From positions 612,001,755 to 612,065,754 of the forward strand of contig NC_081409.1 in NCBI RefSeq assembly GCF_030272615.1: a DNA stretch of 64,000 nucleotides, given 5' to 3'. Positions within the stretch are counted from its first letter, which is position 1. Each line of letters begins with the position of its first letter. Source of the stretch: Cryptomeria japonica (taxonomy: Eukaryota; Streptophyta; Pinopsida; Cupressales; Cupressaceae). The notes under the pieces are model-generated. The model ran no database searches, was not told where the DNA came from, and worked only from the letters and a program-made list of their open reading frames with translations. The position numbers were made by a program, and so were the translations under genes. Positions 23,753-35,453 of this stretch are shown here, one piece after another.

Positions 23753-25830
23753 TGTAGTACCTCTCCCTGATTCATCCTTTATGAGAGGATGTGATAAATA
23801 CTTTTGGATTTGTTCATGCTCTTGATGTCTCTTGTTTTATTCTTTATATTGATATTCTCTTCGACATTAGCGAATTCATTATGATTATTATAACGATGTT
23901 GATTCTATGCTCTAGTTTGACTATTGAAGTTAGGACTATATTGAGCTTCAAGATCATTGCACTATTTAGGACATGTGGTTCATGTTTATTTCCTATGATG
24001 ATTTATCTTATGTTCAACATTTCATATTGTTAGATGATACATTATGGTTTTATGTGGGTGATGATGTACTCAAGACTATTATGATGATTGGACATGTTTA
24101 GATATTTAGGAGCGCTCATTATATTGAGGTGGTTTATATTTGCTTATGATGTCATCATATTATGTGCTAGCTCTACTTCATGCTTATATTGTTTATGTTG
24201 AGGTTATTGATGATGTTGTGACTACTGTGATTGTGTTACTACTACATTCATGATAGGGATGATGTCATATCACTTGTTACAAGCATGATATGACATCACC
24301 ATTCTCTTTCACTTGTTTGATTATTTTGCAATATATGCAATTGTATATGTTGTTTCATGTACATTGGTGGTTACAAGTTTTGCAAGTACTAGACATCAAG
24401 TCCACCTAGTTCCACAGGTTTGAGCATATCTTTATCAAAATGTCAATTTGATCAGAGGTTACACTTTAGGTTTAGTTTGTATCCTGTCAATTTTGGTTTC
24501 TTGGCTAGAGTTGCTTTGTTTAGCGTCGTTTGGCATTCATGTTAATTCTATGTTGGGTTGCCTTGAGGAGTTGTGGTTATTAATTAAATTATGAATTAAT
24601 TTATTAATTGGTTTATATAGTTTATTAATATTAAATTAAATTAATGGATGCATTGATATTTAAATATAATTGTGTATTTAATTATTATTGAGGGTTATTA
24701 TTATTTATTAATGTTATTTTGTGGATCATAAAATTTGGCATTTACAATTATGTATGTGGGGGATATTATGGTATTGAGTTTAAATTATATTGGCTAGAGT
24801 ATTTATATTTATTTGTGCATTTAACTGATTTAGTTATTTATGTATTTATTTATTTGTTGATTGAGTTATTTATTTATTTATCATTGAGTTATTTATTATT
24901 TAATTAATTATTTACTGTATTGATTATTTATTTATTTATTTACTTTATTGTTTGTTTGTTTGTTTATTTATTGGTTATTTATTTATTTATTTAACTTACT
25001 CTGTTTTATTATTGGCCTTTGGGAGTGGTACTTGGAGATTAAAATTATTTATTTATTTATTCATTTTTTAATATTTTATTTATTTTACTATTTTATTTAC
25101 CTACCCCTCTTTTACTATTGGTTGTGAGATTTGAATATTTAAATAATATTATTTTATATTATCATTGTATTGATTTTTGAGATGGTTGGTAAGAAATATT
25201 ATATTTTTTATTGTATTTGATTGGTTGGGAGATTGTATAGTTTTGGATTAAAATTTTATAAATAGGGCTTTTTGAGAATTTCTGGGAGTTCTTTGATTGG
25301 AAAAGTTTGTGCATTGTCTAAATAATTTGGTTTTCAATCACTTGGAGCTTCACTTGGTTTTTGTTGGATTGTGGATTTGCACTTCTTTGAATTCTTTGAC
25401 CTTAACTTCAATATTTTTAGGTTGGTGGAATTCTACCTTCTTTTATTTTATTTTGAAAAGGACTACCTATAAAAGATTGTCTGTGGAAAGGAGTTGGAAA
25501 ATTGTTGGAAAAGAATTTATTTATAAATTTTTATAAACATAATAATTGGGGGCTATTGCATATCTATGGTTATAATTCCTGATGTTTTTTTCATTAATGG
25601 ATTTTATTCCTACCTTCATGTGCATTATCATGAAATGCTTTGTAATTGTTTGGGTGTCTCTAGTATCATTGTTTGTTGTATCTTTGGGTGAAATTATGAT
25701 TAAGATTTTTTTTTGCTTTGAGAGGCATGTTGCCTTGTTTTATGCTTAGTTGAGGTGTTTGCATTCTCATGGTTGCCAGAAGAGTTTCATGTGTTGTGTC
25801 AAGAATTATATGAGCTTACTTGGCTTGTGA
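23753..25830 (+). mobile_element. Long LTR-like copy B, first segment (plus strand)
   Basis: It starts TGTAGTACCTCTCC, the start shared with A (minus) and close to D (TGTAGTACCCCTAC at 63048) and E (TGTGAGGCCCTACCCC at 46163). Very AT-rich, with a TTTA-rich stretch (24830-25080). It is cut at about 25830 by the element 2/3 complex and continues at 41701. No gene: ORFs at 23791, 24719 and 25297 are low-complexity. Confidence 0.7.
24830..25080. repeat. Degenerate TTTA/TTAT microsatellite stretch
   Basis: Long runs of tatttattta-type repeats are interrupted by unique bases. The matching part of inverted copy A has the complementary 'aataaataaataat' stretch near 22060, so this belongs to the LTR family rather than to the locus. 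Confidence 0.75.
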
Positions 25831-27421
25831 TTTTACTAGTTTTACACAATTAAAACGTTTAACTCAAATCTGCACTATCTTAATAATCATCAATATACAT
25901 AATTACTGCAAAAGAATATGCATGCATGAAAAGATATGTAGTGATACCAAGATTTATCTCATGGAAACCCAAACGGGAGAAAACCACAATGTGAGTAGGA
26001 ACTCACAAAATTTGTACTCTTCTGGAGTACGCCCGGTGAAGAGCCATTCCTGCTAGGAGATTACAAAGACACTATTAGGTGCCACCCAATTAAGGGATTT
26101 TGTTTAAGGCCTGTTAGTGCCTTTACCCTATTAAAGGTAGCCTAGTTAAAGGTCTTAAGAACATCAAATAAGATGTCACCCGGTTAAGAGATTTTACAAA
26201 GGGACCTATTAAAGTCCACCCGGTCAAGGGATTTAAGTTGCAACGGTTAGAAAGCAACAAAAAGATAATATGCTAAAGTAGCTATTGATAGCTAGATTAG
26301 ATCACAATGTAAATCATACTCTATCCATACCAGTTGTGTCTGCTCTGCATAAAACTGGTGTTTTTCTTATACCTTCAGCTCTGCACTCTACCAGTCTTCT
26401 GATCCTTGACTTTGCACTTTGTCGGTCCTCTTACCCTCAGCTCTGCACTCTACCAATCATCTTATCCTCGGCTCTGCACTCTGTCGGTCTACCTCATACA
26501 CTCTCTGCTTTGCTAAATCTTTTAGCACTTCCTCACACTCTACTATACACTTTTTGGATCGCCTTGCACATGATCTATACTTTGCAAATTTTATGATAAA
26601 AAACATTTTGAATGAACTCAAAATACTTTATACATTCTTTGTCATCACCTTCAAGTGTTTCCTTAATCAATGCAATCATAAATTTTGGTAGATTTAGAAT
26701 TCAAATCTTCCCGCTCTTTCTCTGCACGCCATGCAATAATTCTACCAACTACTCAACCAATTCTGCCACCACATCCCCCAAAAATAGTGACTTCTGGGAC
26801 AGGTTTAGTCTTATAAATGTGAACCAAAAAATCCACAAGTAATCATGGCTTAATTGCATAATGACTGAAGTTGACTTCACCAACCTTTAGTTTGGCATAG
26901 ACCCAAGCTCACCAACTCACTTTTTTCCACTGCAACTGAATAACTGATCACCACTCTGAGATTTATGGTGATCACCTATCTTCCTTCTACCTCACTAGTA
27001 TACCGGTATACCACTGCGCTCTACATTATGGGTTCAACCTTTGATTGCCAGTTTTTTGTGCTTACATCAAGTCTCTTTCCCTATTTTCCAATGAGGTTCT
27101 GGTTTGCATACAACCTCAAGCCTTCTTTCTTAAGTCACCTCTTGTGACTTCATCATCATCAAAATGACCAACCTGAAGATCTAACCTCAACACCGATCTT
27201 CTTGAGTGACAGACCAGTTAGCTTAGTCTGTCTTCCCTTGAGCTGATTGAACCTTGGTCATCTATCTCTTATGTTGTTTCCATGAGTTTACAAGTCATCA
27301 CTTTTACTACCAAGATATACCACTCCATTGATATCACTCCACCAGTTAGTGTTAGACATCAATGACAAATCTCAACGCATATATCGGTTCTCTGGATTAA
27401 CTGGTTTTTTCAATTCCAACA
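25831..27421 (-). repeat. 3' LTR of element 2 (outer end missing)
   Basis: It matches 31971-33589 along its length, for example from 'ttttacacaattaaaac' (25840 versus 32020) to 'ctctagattaact'-like sequence at the inner end. It lacks the first bases TGTTAGTCCCAACC present in the other copy. The plus-strand ORFs at 26285 and 26419 translate LTR sequence and are chance. Confidence 0.88.
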
Positions 27422-27829
27422 ATCTCCCCCTTTGGCATTGATGGCAACACTTCAAAATCTATCTTATCAGTTGCATGTAATTTTTTCATTTCTTTCTTTA
27501 TTTCTATACCGGTCATTACTTCTACTCTGAGTAATAATCTTTATTTTTGTATTAGTCATTACTTCTTCTCTAAGTAATGAATATCTCCCCCTAACATAGG
27601 TAACACTCTATTTTAGCAACTTCAACTCAATCACTACTTACCAATGCTCAAACACAATCATATCTCCCCCTTTGGCACCAATGCCAAAGATGTATTTCAG
27701 TACACTTACAAGACTACTCCCCCTAACTGAAGTAGTCCACACTTATCAGTCTAGTCTTAAAGATATTTTTTCATAAAGAAATCATACCATATTGATATAG
27801 AGCCCATTTTACTTATTTTACTGTAGGTA
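27422..27829 (-). other. Element 2 3' untranslated region with repeated polypurine tracts
   Basis: On the minus strand CCAAAGGGGGAGAT (27422-27435) adjoins the LTR start. A second near-identical tract lies at 27663-27675, with further GGGGGAG-type runs near 27585 and 27717. As in element 1, this doubling is Sirevirus-like. Confidence 0.75.
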
Positions 27830-29110
27830 GGGGCATCACCCCTAACTTACCTCTGAGCTATTCAAAGGTATCCTTCTCTAGTGGCTTGGTGAAGATATCA
27901 ACCACCTTCTCTTTTGTTGGTATATACTCCAACATCACTTCCTTTTCTTGAACCTGTTCCCTTAGATAGTGATATTTGATAGCTATATGCTTTGTCTTGG
28001 AATGCATTATCGGATTCTTAGATATGTCTATGGCATTGGTGTTTTGAATCACTACCAGTCCAGTCACCTTTTCTTGGATACCTTCCAATCATTGCTTGAT
28101 CCAAACTATCTATGTGCAGTTGATTGCAACAACCACATACTTAGCCTCAGCTATGGATTGAGATATGCAATTTTGTTTCTTTCTTGTCCAAGACACAATC
28201 CTATCTCCAAGAAAGAATGCACCTCCACTAGTGCTCTTTTTGTCATCTTTGTTCCCTGCCCAATCTGAATCAGTGAAGACACTTAAGCTGAAGTCTCCCT
28301 TATGTGGATACCAGAGACCATACTCATCATTCCCCTTTAGGTATCTAAATATTTTCTTGATTGCCACCATATGAGTCTCTTTCGGATTTGCAAAAAATCT
28401 AGAAACCAAGCCAACAACTTGTGCTATGTTTGGTCTACTGTGTGCTGCATACTGCAACTTACCGATCATGGACTGGTAAAGTGTCTCATTCACTTCATGA
28501 ACCTCATCATATTTAGAGAGCTTTCAACCTATAACCATTGGAGTTCCAATAGGTTTGCAATCTTCCATTCCAAAAGTTTTTAGAATTTCCCTTATGTACT
28601 TAGTCTGGCTAATGAATATGTCATTCTTTGGCTATGAGACTTGCAGACCAATGAAGAATTTTATCTCACCAATCATGGACATCTCAAATTATTGCTTCAA
28701 TTGTTCTGCAAAGCCTCTGCTCATCTCATCATCTCCTCCAAAGATGATGTCATCTATAAATATCTCAGCAGTTAGATGTTTTCTTTCATCTCCAGTCTTC
28801 AGATATAGGTTACTATTATCACTAGTTCTTTTGAACCCTATGCTTAGTAGATATGAGTGCAACCTCTCATACCAAGCTCTTGGTGCTTGTTTTAGCCAAT
28901 ATAGAGCCTTTTGCAACCTACATACCATATTTCTTCCATCTTTTGATGCAAACCCTTCTGGCTGCTCTATGTATACTTTTTCCTCTAAAACACCATTTAA
29001 GAATGCTGATTTGACATCCATTTGGTAAACTTTAAAAATTTTGTAAGCAGCATAGGCCAGCAAAATTTTGACCCCTTCCAGCCTGGCCATCGGTGTGAAG
29101 GTTTATCCAT
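27830..29110 (-). pseudogene. pol: RT and RNase H of element 2 pol (decayed)
   Basis: Reading on the minus strand, RT shows VYQMDVKSAFLNG, LYWLKQAPRAWYERL and an active site FIDD (28749-28760), a conservative change from YVDD that keeps both Asp. RNase H follows with KLQYAAHSRPNIAQ, FTDSDWAGNKDD and KSTSGGAFFLG, ending at DIFTKPLEKDTFE (about 27860). Frames switch several times, and TAG stops replace expected Gln (for example in the GLQVS-Q region near 28600). The minus-strand stretches at 28689-29090, 28110-28493 and 27858-28088 are pieces of one ancestral pol. Confidence 0.9.
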
Positions 29111-30860
29111 AGTCCAAACCTTCTTCCTTTGCATAGCCTTTTCAGACTAATCTTGCTTTGTTTCTTATCACTTTACTGGTTTCATCCATTTTGTTTCTAA
29201 ACACTCATTTAGTGCCTATCATATTTTTGTTTTTTGGTCTAGGCACTAGAGTCCATGTTTCATTTTTCTCAATCTGCTCCAGTTCTTCTTCCATGGCTTT
29301 GATCTAGTCATCATCTTTTAGAGCCTCCTTTTATGTTCAGGGCTAGATAGGCATTCTCTCTTGCTCTTCTTCTGGTTAGTACTCCTACATCTTTGTCACC
29401 AATGATATTTTCAGCAGAGTGATTGTTTCTGACATACTTTGCTAATACTGATTCATTTCTTGGAGATTCTTTTACCAGTTGTGCAGGTTCTACTTCACAA
29501 GCTTCTTCATTTTCCACTTCAATAGGATCCTCTTTAGCAAGTTCCACCGGTATAGCATACTCAAACCCTTTATAGTCCTTTGGTTCACTCTTGGTATCCT
29601 GTTCATTTTTCTCGAAGTACTCATCTACTATGACATTTGCACTTTACACAATATTATCGATCCTTTTGTTCAAACATTGGTATGCTTTACTCTTTGTAGA
29701 GTAGCCTAAGAAGGTTCCTTCATCACACTTAGGATCAAATTTTCTAGACTACTCATCCCTCTTGATATAGAACCTACTTCCAAATACTTTGAAATAACAG
29801 ACATTAGGTGAGTATCCACACCATAATTCATAGAAAGTTTTATTTGTCCCTTTCTTTACCTATATCCGATTGAAGGTGTACACATTATTTCTCACTACAT
29901 CTCTCCAAAACATATGTGGAATATCCTTCTGTATCATCAGAGTCCTTGCACAATCAATAAGAGTTTTGTTCCTTCTTTCATCAACCCCATTCTGCTGAGG
30001 TGTTCTAGGTAGGGACATCTATCTCATAATCCCATGTTATTCACAGTAATTCATAAACTCTTGATAGGTGAACTCTCCTCCTCTATCTAATATTGGAAAT
30101 TTCAGATTCTTACCAGTTCCTCTCTCTACTCGAGCCTTGAAGACTTTAAATATGTGAAAGGCTTCATATTTTTCTTTCAAGAATACATCCCACATCATTC
30201 TTGAGAAGTCATCCACAAACAACATGAAATACTGGTCTCCATAGAAACTCTTGGTTCTCATAGGACCACACAGGTCTATATGAACTAAGTCCAGCACATT
30301 TTCAGAAGAAAAAGCTTTGCTACTAGACCTAGACCCGGTCAACTTTCCTAGTTGACATTATTTACATATAGCATTTTTCAGGTTTCACAATATTAGGCAT
30401 ACCTCTGATAGACTTTATCTTACTGAATTTTTCTATGCTATCAAAGTTAACATGACATAGTCTTTTGTGCCACAACCAGCTATCTTCTACCTTTATCATT
30501 AGACAACTACCTATGGTGGTATCTAGGTGAAACAAATTGCCTCTAGACTATTTACTGGTAGCAATCAAACTTCCTGATTTGTTATTTATTTTGCATATTC
30601 CTTCATTGAATTCTAACTGGTAACCCTTATTGTTAAGTTCTACAACACTTAACAGACTATATTTTATCCCTTCTACCCAATAAACATCTTTGTAATTTGT
30701 TTTGTCATTTAGGGCTATGGATCCCTTACCTTTTATTGCACAAGGAGCATCATTTTCAAATCTCATCATTCCTCCATTGGAATCCTCCATGCTAAGGAAT
30801 TTGTTTCTATCATTGGTCATGTGGTGAGTGTAACCACTATCAATTACCCAGTCTCCACAC
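29111..30860 (-). pseudogene. pol: Protease, integrase and linker of element 2 pol (decayed)
   Basis: The protease DSG codons lie at 30833-30841 (WVIDSGYTHHMTN), followed by VEGIKYSLLSVVELNNKGYQ (about 30640). The integrase zinc region LWHKRLCHVNFDSIEK lies near 30430-30490. The core (30037-30342) has IDLCGPMRTKS, VDDFSRMMW and LDRGGEF, in which Leu-Asp stands in the usual SD position. A charged linker ORF (29311-29547) bridges to the RT. Stops and frameshifts interrupt throughout. Confidence 0.85.
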
Positions 30861-31905
30861 TAGTTTAAACTTGAAATCAGTTCCATATCACCTTCCTCTG
30901 TGTTATCTTCCTTTACTACCACAAATGCAATTCCATCTCCATCAGATCCTTCTGATTCTTCATCAGTAACTCCTTCTGCAAGATAGCACTCCTTCTTTCT
31001 CTTGTCCTTGTAGCTTCTAAAATTATCCTTCCTATCTCTATCATTGTCAGGACATTTGGATGCAATATGACCTATCTTATTACAAGAGAAGCACTTTAAG
31101 GGTAATTTACCTTTATACTTTCCTTTTCCTCTTGGAAATCTTCTTGCCAATAGAGCTTCAATCTCATCTTGTTCCTGTTCTTCAGATAATAGATTGTCAC
31201 TTTCATGAGAGTGACCAGTTCTTGTATTAGAACTACTTCAATTTCTTTTCTTCTCCTTGTTGGTGCATGCATCATGGAAGCTTTGAAAGTAGCATCAATC
31301 TTTGGTACATTGTTGTAATAGTTTCTCAATTCAAAAGAAGTCAACTTACCTATCAGTGAGTCAAGCGAAACATTAACTGTTCCCAATGATCTGAGTTCTT
31401 GGATTGTAAAAACCCTTATGGCATATTGTGGTAGCAACATTCTTAGGATTTTTCTGACCACATCATCCTCTTCAAGCTTTCCTCTAGCACTTTTAATGGA
31501 GTTTACTATATCCTTTATTCTTTTTCTATACTGCTCTATATTTTCTCCTTCTTGCATCCTCATCTCATCATATTTTCCTCTCAAGCTATCTAATTTATCC
31601 TTTTGAACATGAGGATCTCCTCCATAGATAGTCTTAAGCTTATTCCACATCTGAAAGGTTGTTTCCAAATCTTGAACCTTAGCATATTCATTGTCAGATA
31701 AGTTTCTAGCAATCAGATCCATAGCAGCAATATTGTCTTGCCTTTCCTTGATCTAATATAGAGTGAGAACCCCTGAAGGTTCATTGTACTATGTGATTAC
31801 ATGATTCCAGTAATGTTCTCCTAGAGTTCTTAGATAAAGCTTCATTCTGCCACACCATAAGGTGTAATTCTTCTTAGAGAACTTAGGACCCTCCTTTCGC
31901 ATCAT
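30861..31905 (-). pseudogene. gag: gag of element 2 (decayed)
   Basis: It starts at ATG 31905 (minus strand), shortly after the primer site. The core (31096-31722) has the usual copia gag features (ETTFQMWNKLKTIYGGD, EGENIEQYRKRIKDIVN). A single CCHC zinc knuckle CFSCNKIGHIASKC lies at about 31055-31096, then a Lys/Glu-rich tail to 30861. An in-frame stop near 31790 and a frame change near 31120 break it. This gag keeps the knuckle His that element 1 has lost. Confidence 0.88.
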
Positions 31906-31957
31906 CTTTGGATCTTTCCTTAAGCTGTTAAGCTTCTTCAGAATCTAAGGACCTATT

Positions 31958-31970
31958 CTCTAATACCAAT
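31958..31970 (-). other. Primer binding site of element 2
   Basis: On the minus strand ATTGGTATTAGAG follows the LTR end GGGACTAACA. It is a slightly mutated TGGTATCAGAG tRNA-iMet site (C to T). Confidence 0.82.
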
Positions 31971-33589
31971 TGTTAGTCCCAACCGATGTTGAAAGGGGAG
32001 GGGTGAATCAACACTTTACCAATTTTACACAATTAAAACTTTTAACTCAAATCTACACTATCTTAATAATCATTAATACACATAATTAGTGCAGAATAAA
32101 TGCATGCATGAAAAGATATACAGTGACACCAAGATTTATCTCATGGAAACCCAAATGGGAGAAAACCAAAGTGTGAGTAGGAACTCACAAAATTTGTACT
32201 CTTTTGGAGTACACCTGGTGAAGAGCCATCCTTGTTAGGGGATTACAAAGACACTGTTAGGTGCCACCCAGTTAAGGGATTCTGTTTAAGGCCTGTAAGT
32301 GACTTTACCCTATTAAAGTTAGTCTGGTTAAAGTTCTTAAGAACATCAATTAAGATATCACCTGGTTAAGGGATTTTACAAAGGGACCTGTTAAAGTCCA
32401 CTTGGTCAAGTTATTTAAGTTGCAATGGTTAGAAAGAAATAGAAAGATGATCTGCTGAAGTAGCTACTGATAGCTAGATTAGATCACAATGTAAATCATA
32501 CTCTATCCATACCGGTTGTGTCTACTATGCACAACATCGGTTTTCTTCTTATACCTTCGGCTCTGCACTTTGCTAGTCTTCTGATCCTTAGCTTTGCACT
32601 CTGACAGTCCTCTTACCCTCGTCTCTACACTCTGTCGGTCCTCTTATCCTTGGCTTTGCCCTCTGTCAGCCTACCTCATACACTCTTTGCTCTACTAAAT
32701 CTTTTAGCACGTCCTCACACTCTACTCTACACTTTTTGGATTGCCTTGCACATGATCTGTACTTTGCAAATTTTATGATAAAAAATATTTTGAATGAACT
32801 CAAAATACTTTATACATTCTTTGCCATCACCTTCAAGTGTTTCCTTAAACAATGCAATCACAGATTTTGGTAGATTTAGAATTCAAATCTTTCTGCTCTT
32901 TCTTTTCATGCCATGCAACAATTCTATCAACTACTCAACCAATTCTGCTACCACATCCCCCAAAAATAGTGACTTCTAGGATGGGTTCAGTCTTATAAAT
33001 GCAAACCAAAAAATCTGCAAGTAATCATGGCTTAATTGCATGATGACTAAAGTTGACTTCACCAACCTTTAGTTTGGCATAGACCCAAGCTCACCAACTC
33101 ACCTTTTTCCACCACAACTGAATAACCGATCACCGCTTTGAGATTTATGGTGATCACCTATCTTCCTTTTGCCTCACCGATGTACTAGTATACCACTACG
33201 CTCTACATTACTGATTCATCCTTTGACTACTGGTTTTTTATTCTTACATCAAGTCTCTTTTCCTATTTACCAATGAGGTTTTGGTTTGCATACAACCTCA
33301 AACCTTCTTGCCTAAGTCACCTCTTGTGACTTCTTCATCATTAGAATGACCAACTTGAAGATCTGACCTCAACACTGATCTTCTTGAGTGATAGATCAGT
33401 TAGCTTATTCTATCTTCCCCTGAGTTGACTGAACCTTGGTCATCTATCGCTTATGTTGTTTCCATGTGTTTACAAGTCATCACTTTTACTACTAAGATAT
33501 ACCACTCCACTGGTCAAAGTTAGACAACATTGACAAATCTCAATGCATATACCAATTCTCTAGATTAACTGTTTTTGTCAATGACAACA
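31971..33589 (-). repeat. 5' LTR of element 2 (1619 bp, complete)
   Basis: On the minus strand it starts TGTTGTCATTGACAAAAAC at 33589 and ends GGTTGGGACTAACA at 31971, next to the primer site. It pairs with 25831-27421. Confidence 0.9.
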
Positions 33590-34443
33590 CATTTATATAT
33601 CTTTTATGGATTCACCACTTTATTGAAATGGTGTGAAATTCTCCTCGAAGCTTCTGGTTGGATATATAAGAATTCTAGTAAACTTAGGTCACAAGATCAT
33701 AGCTGGTTTTGAAGATATTAAATTTTCTATTTTGGAGGGGTCCAATGAAAGGTTTAAATTTAATTTTGAGGATTTTAGAGGCCCCAAAATACCTTAAAAA
33801 GTGGGCATAAGTGGCATAGTGGCTTATGAGGTAATATAGAACTCTGTGAACTTTTCAACGCTTCAAACGGTTTGTCAATCGGACACTTGGTTTACAAGTT
33901 ATGGCCTTCAAAAGTTTAGACTCTTGAAATAGGAAATATAATTTGTATCGAACACATAAATGAGTTCTAAAAGGGAGGGACATATGTTGATGTGTGTTGT
34001 AATACATCATAGGGAATCTAGAAGGGAGATAAGGTCAGCTACACCTTATTGGATGGTTTTAGCCCATGGTTTTGTAATATCGTTTGATGGTTTCTTTTAT
34101 TGTATCTCCTATATATGAGGTGCGTGAGATAGAGGTTGTGTGTAAGAGTCTTATGGCTATTGAGTTTCCTCTGAATCTCTGATTAGTGGTACTCTTGCAA
34201 AGAGCTTTGTATACAAGTATATTATAATTTGTTTTGATTGCTGAATAATATATTGGGTGGCTTTTGGAGTGGGGTTTTTATCTCGAAAGGGTGTTCCCCA
34301 CATAAATCAATGTGTTATGGTTTGAATTTTTATTATATCTATTTCTATATTCAATAACTATTGTTATGATCTATAAAAGTTTTTTCATTACCCTCCTCTC
34401 AAGGTTAGTGTAGGAAGTTGTTCCGCTACTTAACTTCCTTACA
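33590..34443 (+). repeat. 5' LTR of element 3 (lacks first 27 bp)
   Basis: Colinear with 40838-41700 (shared blocks 'aaatggtgtgaaattctcc', 'ggaggggtccaatgaaagg', 'aggttagtgtaggaagttg'). It ends AACTTCCTTACA at 34443. Confidence 0.9.
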
Positions 34444-34445
34444 AG

Positions 34446-34456
34446 TGGTATCAGAG
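34446..34456 (+). other. Primer binding site of element 3 (tRNA-iMet type)
   Basis: TGGTATCAGAG begins two bases after the LTR end: an exact match to the common plant copia initiator-Met primer site. Confidence 0.93.
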
Positions 34457-34539
34457 ATTGATTACCTTTGGTTTCAGTTATGGGTTGTTGGTTTTTTTGA
34501 ACTAATCCAAATTTGAGTGGGAGATTTTGCAGAAGGCAC

Positions 34540-35453
34540 TTTTTGATCTTGGTGCAGGAATTTTCAGATGGTAAGTTCGTCAGGAAAATAGAGGTGGAGA
34601 AATTTAAAGGAACCAAAATTGAGATGTGGAAGCTGAAGATGGAATATTTGTTAATAGATCGAGATCTATGGGATGTTGTTGATGTGAATGTCCAAAGGCC
34701 CTCAAATCCTACTACGGTTGCTCAGTATGATGTTATGGACCGAAAAGCTAAGGGTCTAATCAGATTGTGCCTGGCAGACTCTGTTTTGATCAATGTCCAT
34801 AAAGAAAAATCTGCAAAGAAGATATGGACTAAGCTTGTTGAAATGTATCGAGTGAAATATTTATTAAATAAAATTTTCTTGAGGAAGAAATTGTATTCCT
34901 TAAATATGGAAGAGGGTGGATGAGTTGCAGACCACCTGGAAAAATTCAATATGTTGGTGGCTCAATTAGTAAGTGTTGGTGTTAAGAGGAACGAAGAGGA
35001 GAAATGTCAGATCTTGCTTTGTTCTTTGTCTGATTTGTGGGATTCTCTTGTTATGGCTATCGGTAGTACTTATGTTGTTTTGAAGTCTAAAGATGTGGTG
35101 GGTTGCCTACTTAGTGAAGAGATGCAAAGGAAGGTATCCCATAGTTTGAAGGAATCCCTAACTGTTCGTGGAAGACCTAAGGAGAAATGCAAGAAGAATG
35201 AGAAGCACAATAAGTCCAAATTGAAAGGGAGATAGAAATCGCTTGGAAAGTCCAAAGTCATTTGTTGGAATTGCAGCAAACTAGGTCACATCCGTAAGGA
35301 CTGCAAAGAAGAAAAGAAGAAGATTGATTCTGATTCTGAGTTCAAGAAGGGAGATGGTGATGCATTCATCATAGCTTTTGTGACTCATGCAGGTAATCAT
35401 GCCTAGTTAATTTACTCAAGTGCATCTTTTAATATGACTGCCAATAGAGATTG
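34540..35453 (+). pseudogene. gag: gag and protease start of element 3 (decayed)
   Basis: Gag core sequence (KFKGTKIEMWKLKMEYLL, KSAKKIWTKLVEMY) runs to a TGA at 34921 and continues at 34924-35235 (HLEKFNMLVAQL, ILLCSLSDLWDSL). A CCHC knuckle CWNCSKLGHIRKDC follows near 35265-35306. The protease opens at about 35401, but the catalytic DSG is replaced by Tyr-Ser-Ser (codons 35413-35421), preceded by TAG (35404) where Trp is expected. The protease is then interrupted by X1 between NMTANRD and WFFEYEEF. Confidence 0.85.

Larger units (their letters stand above)
25831..33589 (-). mobile_element. Element 2: Sirevirus-like Ty1/copia retrotransposon (minus strand), left end truncated
   Basis: Both LTRs are present: 5' LTR 31971-33589 and 3' LTR 25831-27421. 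A tRNA-iMet-like primer site sits at 31958-31970, polypurine tract at 27422-27435, with gag, PR, IN, RT and RNase H between. It inserted 27 bp inside the 5' LTR of element 3: the flank beginning cattt at 33590 continues the element 3 LTR from its base 28. The matching left junction is lost, because the 3' LTR lacks about 60 bp of its outer end. The LTR end (minus strand 'ttcacccctcccctttcaac') has the Sirevirus style seen in element 1. All frames are broken. Confidence 0.88.

Noticed and set aside
26285-26691. Plus-strand ORFs of 103 and 90 codons
   Set aside because: They lie inside the element 2 LTR, antisense to the element. The low-complexity Leu/Ser-rich translation is disrupted in the paired LTR at 32540-32800.
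28555-29028. 157-codon plus-strand ORF
   Set aside because: It is antisense to the element 2 RT, whose conserved motifs are clear on the minus strand.
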